Origin: Paracoccaceae bacterium
GTDB taxonomy: Bacteria > Pseudomonadota > Alphaproteobacteria > Rhodobacterales > Rhodobacteraceae
Reading direction: 5' to 3'
DNA: 7,153 nt
Assembly: GCA_015485375.1 (NCBI GenBank)
Contig: WFTU01000363.1
Span: 1-7,153, forward strand
The position numbers and the translations under genes were made by a program. How positions within the stretch are numbered: position 1 is the first letter of the stretch; the number at the start of each line of letters is the position of its first letter. Below the pieces are notes generated by a model that searched no databases, was not told the origin of the DNA, and saw only the letters and a list, made by a program, of their open reading frames with translations. Positions 5,092 through 7,153 of this stretch are shown here, piece by piece.

Positions 5092-6488
5092 TGGCCGGCT
5101 CGCTCGACCCCGATGACTGGCCCGCCTTTCGCGCCGAGGCCCACCGGATGCTCGACGCCGCGCTGGACAGGATGCAAACCGCCTCCGAAGGCCCCGTCTG
5201 GCAACCGCTGCCCGACGAACTGAAGCAAACCTTCACTGCCCCGCTGCCGCGCAAAGGCGGCGACGCCTTCGAAACCCTCACCGCGCTGCTGCCTTACGGC
5301 GTCGGCAACACCCACCCGCGGTTTTTCGGCTGGGTCCATGGCGCCGGCACCCCGACGGGCCTCGTGGCCGATATCGCCGCCAGCGCCATGAATGCCAACC
5401 TCGGCGGGCGTGACCACGGCGCGATCTACGTGGAAAAACAGATCACGCAATGGGTGCGGGGGATGTTCGGCTTCCCCGAAACCGCCAGCGGGTTGATCGT
5501 CTCCGGCACCTCCATGGCCACCATCATCGCTGTCAAAACCGCCCGCGACCGCCGGTCCGGTTTTGCCAGCCGCAAAGCAGGGCCGGGGGGCGGGCTGGTC
5601 GGCTATACCTCCGCACAGGCCCACGGCTGCATCGCCCGCGCCTTCGATATCCTCGGCCTCGCCACCGATGCCCTGCGCCTGATCCCCGTCACCGACAGTT
5701 ACCGGATGGACCCCGCCGCCCTGCAAGCGGCCATCGCGAAAGACCGCGCCGACGGCCTGACACCCTTCCTCGTCGCCGGCACGGCCGGCACGGTCAACAC
5801 CGGCGCCATCGACCCGCTCGACACCATCGCCGGCATCGCGCAGGCCGAAAACCTCTGGTTCCACGTTGACGGAGCCTTCGGCGCCACCGCCATCCTCTCC
5901 GACACCCTCAAACCCCGCCTGATCGGTATCACCCGCGCCGATTCCGTCGCCTTCGATTTCCACAAATGGCTGCACGTCAACTACGACGCCGGTTTCGTGC
6001 TGATCCGCGACGGCGAGGCCCACCGCGCCGCCTTCACCCTGCGCCCCGACTACCTGAAACAGGGCCGCGGGCTGGCCGCAGGCAACCCGTGGCCGGTGGA
6101 ATACGGCCCCGAACTGTCCCGCACCAACCGCGCCTTCAAGATCTGGGCCCAATTCACCGCCCACGGCACCGATGCCCTCGCCGCCGCTATCGAGCGCAAC
6201 GTCGCACAGGCGCAAACCCTCGCCAAAATGATCGAGGCCGAACCGGATCTGACACTCGCCACCCCCGTCACCCTCAACATCGTCTGTTTCAGCCACGCCA
6301 CCGCCGACAGCGAGGACATCGTCGCCGAGCTGCAACAACAAGGCATCGCCGCCCCCTCGACCACCGTTCTGGATGGCAAAACCGTGATACGGGTCAACCT
6401 GACCAACCACCGGACCACCGACGCCGATCTGGAACTGCTGGTGCGCGAGGTATTGCGCCTCGGCGCGCAGGCCACCCCGCGGGTCTGA
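5091..6488 (+). CDS. Group II PLP-dependent amino acid decarboxylase
   Basis: A cytosolic pyridoxal-phosphate enzyme of the aromatic-amino-acid/glutamate decarboxylase family, expected to remove the carboxyl group of an amino acid to give an amine. The substrate cannot be told from sequence. The 465 residues are normal length. Landmarks are THPRFFGWVHGAGTP (74-88), the PLP-phosphate-binding SGTSMATIIA (138-147), YTSAQAHGCIARA with His178 expected to stack on PLP, GTAGTVNTGAIDP (230-242), HVDGAFGA with Asp260, and FDFHKWLHVNYDAG with the Schiff-base Lys292. I chose ATG 5091, which overlaps the trkH TGA as TGATG; an in-frame ATG at 5004 lies inside trkH and adds 29 residues not typical of the family. 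The overlap implies translational coupling to trkH. Codon use resembles the neighbours, so there is no sign of recent transfer. An aminotransferase or tyrosine/tryptophan decarboxylase annotation would also be reasonable. Confidence 0.87.
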   Translation: MAGSLDPDDWPAFRAEAHRMLDAALDRMQTASEGPVWQPLPDELKQTFTAPLPRKGGDAFETLTALLPYGVGNTHPRFFGWVHGAGTPTGLVADIAASAMNANLGGRDHGAIYVEKQITQWVRGMFGFPETASGLIVSGTSMATIIAVKTARDRRSGFASRKAGPGGGLVGYTSAQAHGCIARAFDILGLATDALRLIPVTDSYRMDPAALQAAIAKDRADGLTPFLVAGTAGTVNTGAIDPLDTIAGIAQAENLWFHVDGAFGATAILSDTLKPRLIGITRADSVAFDFHKWLHVNYDAGFVLIRDGEAHRAAFTLRPDYLKQGRGLAAGNPWPVEYGPELSRTNRAFKIWAQFTAHGTDALAAAIERNVAQAQTLAKMIEAEPDLTLATPVTLNIVCFSHATADSEDIVAELQQQGIAAPSTTVLDGKTVIRVNLTNHRTTDADLELLVREVLRLGAQATPRV

Positions 6489-6508
6489 GTATTTGGGCAA
6501 AGAAGAAA
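6487..6508 (+). repeat. Short post-stop motif resembling a Rhodobacterales intergenic repeat
   Basis: Immediately at the decarboxylase stop (TGA 6486-6488) runs GAGTATTTGGGCAAAGAAG and a few more A residues. I recall GAGTATTT-N-AAAGATGAA-type sequences recurring just after stop codons in Rhodobacteraceae genomes, of unknown role. Only one copy lies in this window, so its repeat status cannot be shown here. Confidence 0.35.
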
Positions 6509-6561
6509 CCGCAGTCACCTTAATGTGCGGGAATTATCCCCGCCGCGACCACCACGCGCAA

Positions 6562-6590
6562 TTGACCCCCCACCGGCAATTCCCTATTGA
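6562..6590 (+). promoter_or_regulatory. Candidate sigma-70 promoter of glyQ
   Basis: TTGACC (6562-6567, five of six -35 consensus bases), a 17-base spacer and TATTGA (6585-6590, three of six -10 bases). Transcription would begin near 6597 and leave a leader of about 26 bases. The -10 overlaps a small CCCT-ATTG-AGGG inverted repeat (6582-6593). Position and spacing suit glyQ, but the -10 match is weak. Confidence 0.4.
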
Positions 6591-6622
6591 GGGGCGAAAC
6601 CGCAAACCGCGCCGAGGCCACC

Positions 6623-7153
6623 ATGACCAAACCCGCCAAACCCCGCAGCTTTCAGGAAATAATCCTGCGCTTGCAGACCTACTGGTCCGACAAGGGCTGC
6701 GCCATCCTGCAGCCCTACGACATGGAGGTCGGCGCCGGCACATTCCATCCGGCCACCACGCTGCGCAGCCTCGGCTCCAAACCCTGGGCGGCGGCCTACG
6801 TCCAGCCCTCGCGGCGCCCCACCGACGGGCGCTATGGCGAGAACCCGAACCGCCTGCAGCATTATTACCAGTATCAGGTGCTGATCAAACCCAGCCCGCC
6901 GGATTTGCAGGACCTCTATCTCGGCTCGCTTCAGGCCATCGGCATCGACATGGACCTGCACGACATCCGCTTTGTCGAGGACGACTGGGAATCCCCCACC
7001 CTCGGCGCATGGGGGCTGGGCTGGGAAGTCTGGTGCGACGGCATGGAAGTCTCCCAGTTCACCTATTTCCAGCAGGTCGCGGGTATCGACTGCAAACCGG
7101 TCTCCGGCGAGCTGACCTACGGTCTGGAGCGCCTCGCCATGTATGTACTCGGC
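6623..7153 (+). CDS. glyQ: Glycyl-tRNA synthetase alpha subunit GlyQ, partial
   Basis: The catalytic alpha subunit of the bacterial alpha2-beta2 glycyl-tRNA synthetase, a class II enzyme that charges tRNA-Gly with glycine in the cytosol. The 177 codons present (of about 300) align almost throughout with the E. coli GlyQ sequence I recall. Key segments are QPYDMEVGAGTFHPAT (residues 30-45), AAAYVQPSRRPTDGRYGENP (56-75), HYYQYQVLIKPSP (80-92), DIRFVEDDWESPTLGAWGLG and GLERLAMYVLG, where the window ends. ATG 6623 has GAGG (6614-6617) five bases upstream and gives the expected N-terminus. The C-terminal part lies beyond the window, where glyS for the beta subunit usually follows. It is separated from the decarboxylase by 134 bases and probably has its own promoter. 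Confidence 0.96.
   Translation, partial: MTKPAKPRSFQEIILRLQTYWSDKGCAILQPYDMEVGAGTFHPATTLRSLGSKPWAAAYVQPSRRPTDGRYGENPNRLQHYYQYQVLIKPSPPDLQDLYLGSLQAIGIDMDLHDIRFVEDDWESPTLGAWGLGWEVWCDGMEVSQFTYFQQVAGIDCKPVSGELTYGLERLAMYVLG

Noticed and set aside
5055..6518. A 487-codon ORF on the minus strand opposite the decarboxylase
   Set aside because: Its translation is rich in Gly, Asp, Glu and Ala without recognisable domains, as expected when GC-rich codons are read in antisense. The plus-strand gene has clear motifs throughout.
6527..6543. Hairpin GCGGG/CCCGC as a terminator for the decarboxylase
   Set aside because: The stem is only five base pairs and is followed by GC-rich sequence instead of a T-run.
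6523..6622. A second leader ORF starting ATG-TGC-GG before glyQ, like the folE one
   Set aside because: There is no ribosome binding site ahead of it, and the frame runs into glyQ out of phase without an early stop.

Overview
The window looks like chromosomal DNA of an alphaproteobacterium, most likely of the Rhodobacterales (Roseobacter group). The coding DNA is GC-rich with mostly C/G-ending codons, the gaps between genes are short and relatively AT-rich, the TrkH and GlyQ proteins read like those of this order, and a SAM-II riboswitch, a class typical of alphaproteobacteria, precedes metZ. No rRNA, tRNA, insertion sequence, CRISPR array, integrase or phage gene is visible. This is ordinary core or housekeeping sequence with a few unusual details.

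Layout. Positions 1-587 (minus strand) hold most of a YfcG/YghU-like glutathione S-transferase, cut by the left edge. It diverges from metZ (797-1978, plus strand), an O-succinylhomoserine sulfhydrylase for methionine synthesis. The shared 209-base gap carries a near-palindrome, a candidate promoter and a good match to a SAM-II riboswitch (about 680-735). A second gap (1979-2140) holds nested inverted repeats, a CtrA-like site and a 19-codon leader ORF with a strong ribosome binding site, whose stop overlaps the start of folE (2141-2779, GTP cyclohydrolase I). A strong intrinsic terminator (2799-2832) closes folE.

The next three plus-strand genes are tightly packed and probably co-transcribed. 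They are a thioredoxin-fold protein resembling iodothyronine deiodinases with cysteine in the selenocysteine position (2886-3602), the potassium uptake channel subunit TrkH (3643-5091), and a group II PLP-dependent decarboxylase (5091-6488) whose ATG overlaps the trkH stop. After a 134-base gap with a candidate promoter comes glyQ, the glycyl-tRNA synthetase alpha subunit (from 6623), cut by the right edge.

How the genes relate. MetZ makes homocysteine for methionine and SAM, and SAM probably feeds back through the riboswitch. FolE starts pterin and folate synthesis; folates also supply the methyl group for methionine, so metZ and folE are metabolically related, though no shared control is visible. 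The deiodinase-like, trkH and decarboxylase group has no obvious common pathway. No complete new defence or mobile system is visible. The points most worth a second look are the deiodinase-like protein, the unusual spacing of the metZ riboswitch, and the leader ORF coupled to folE.
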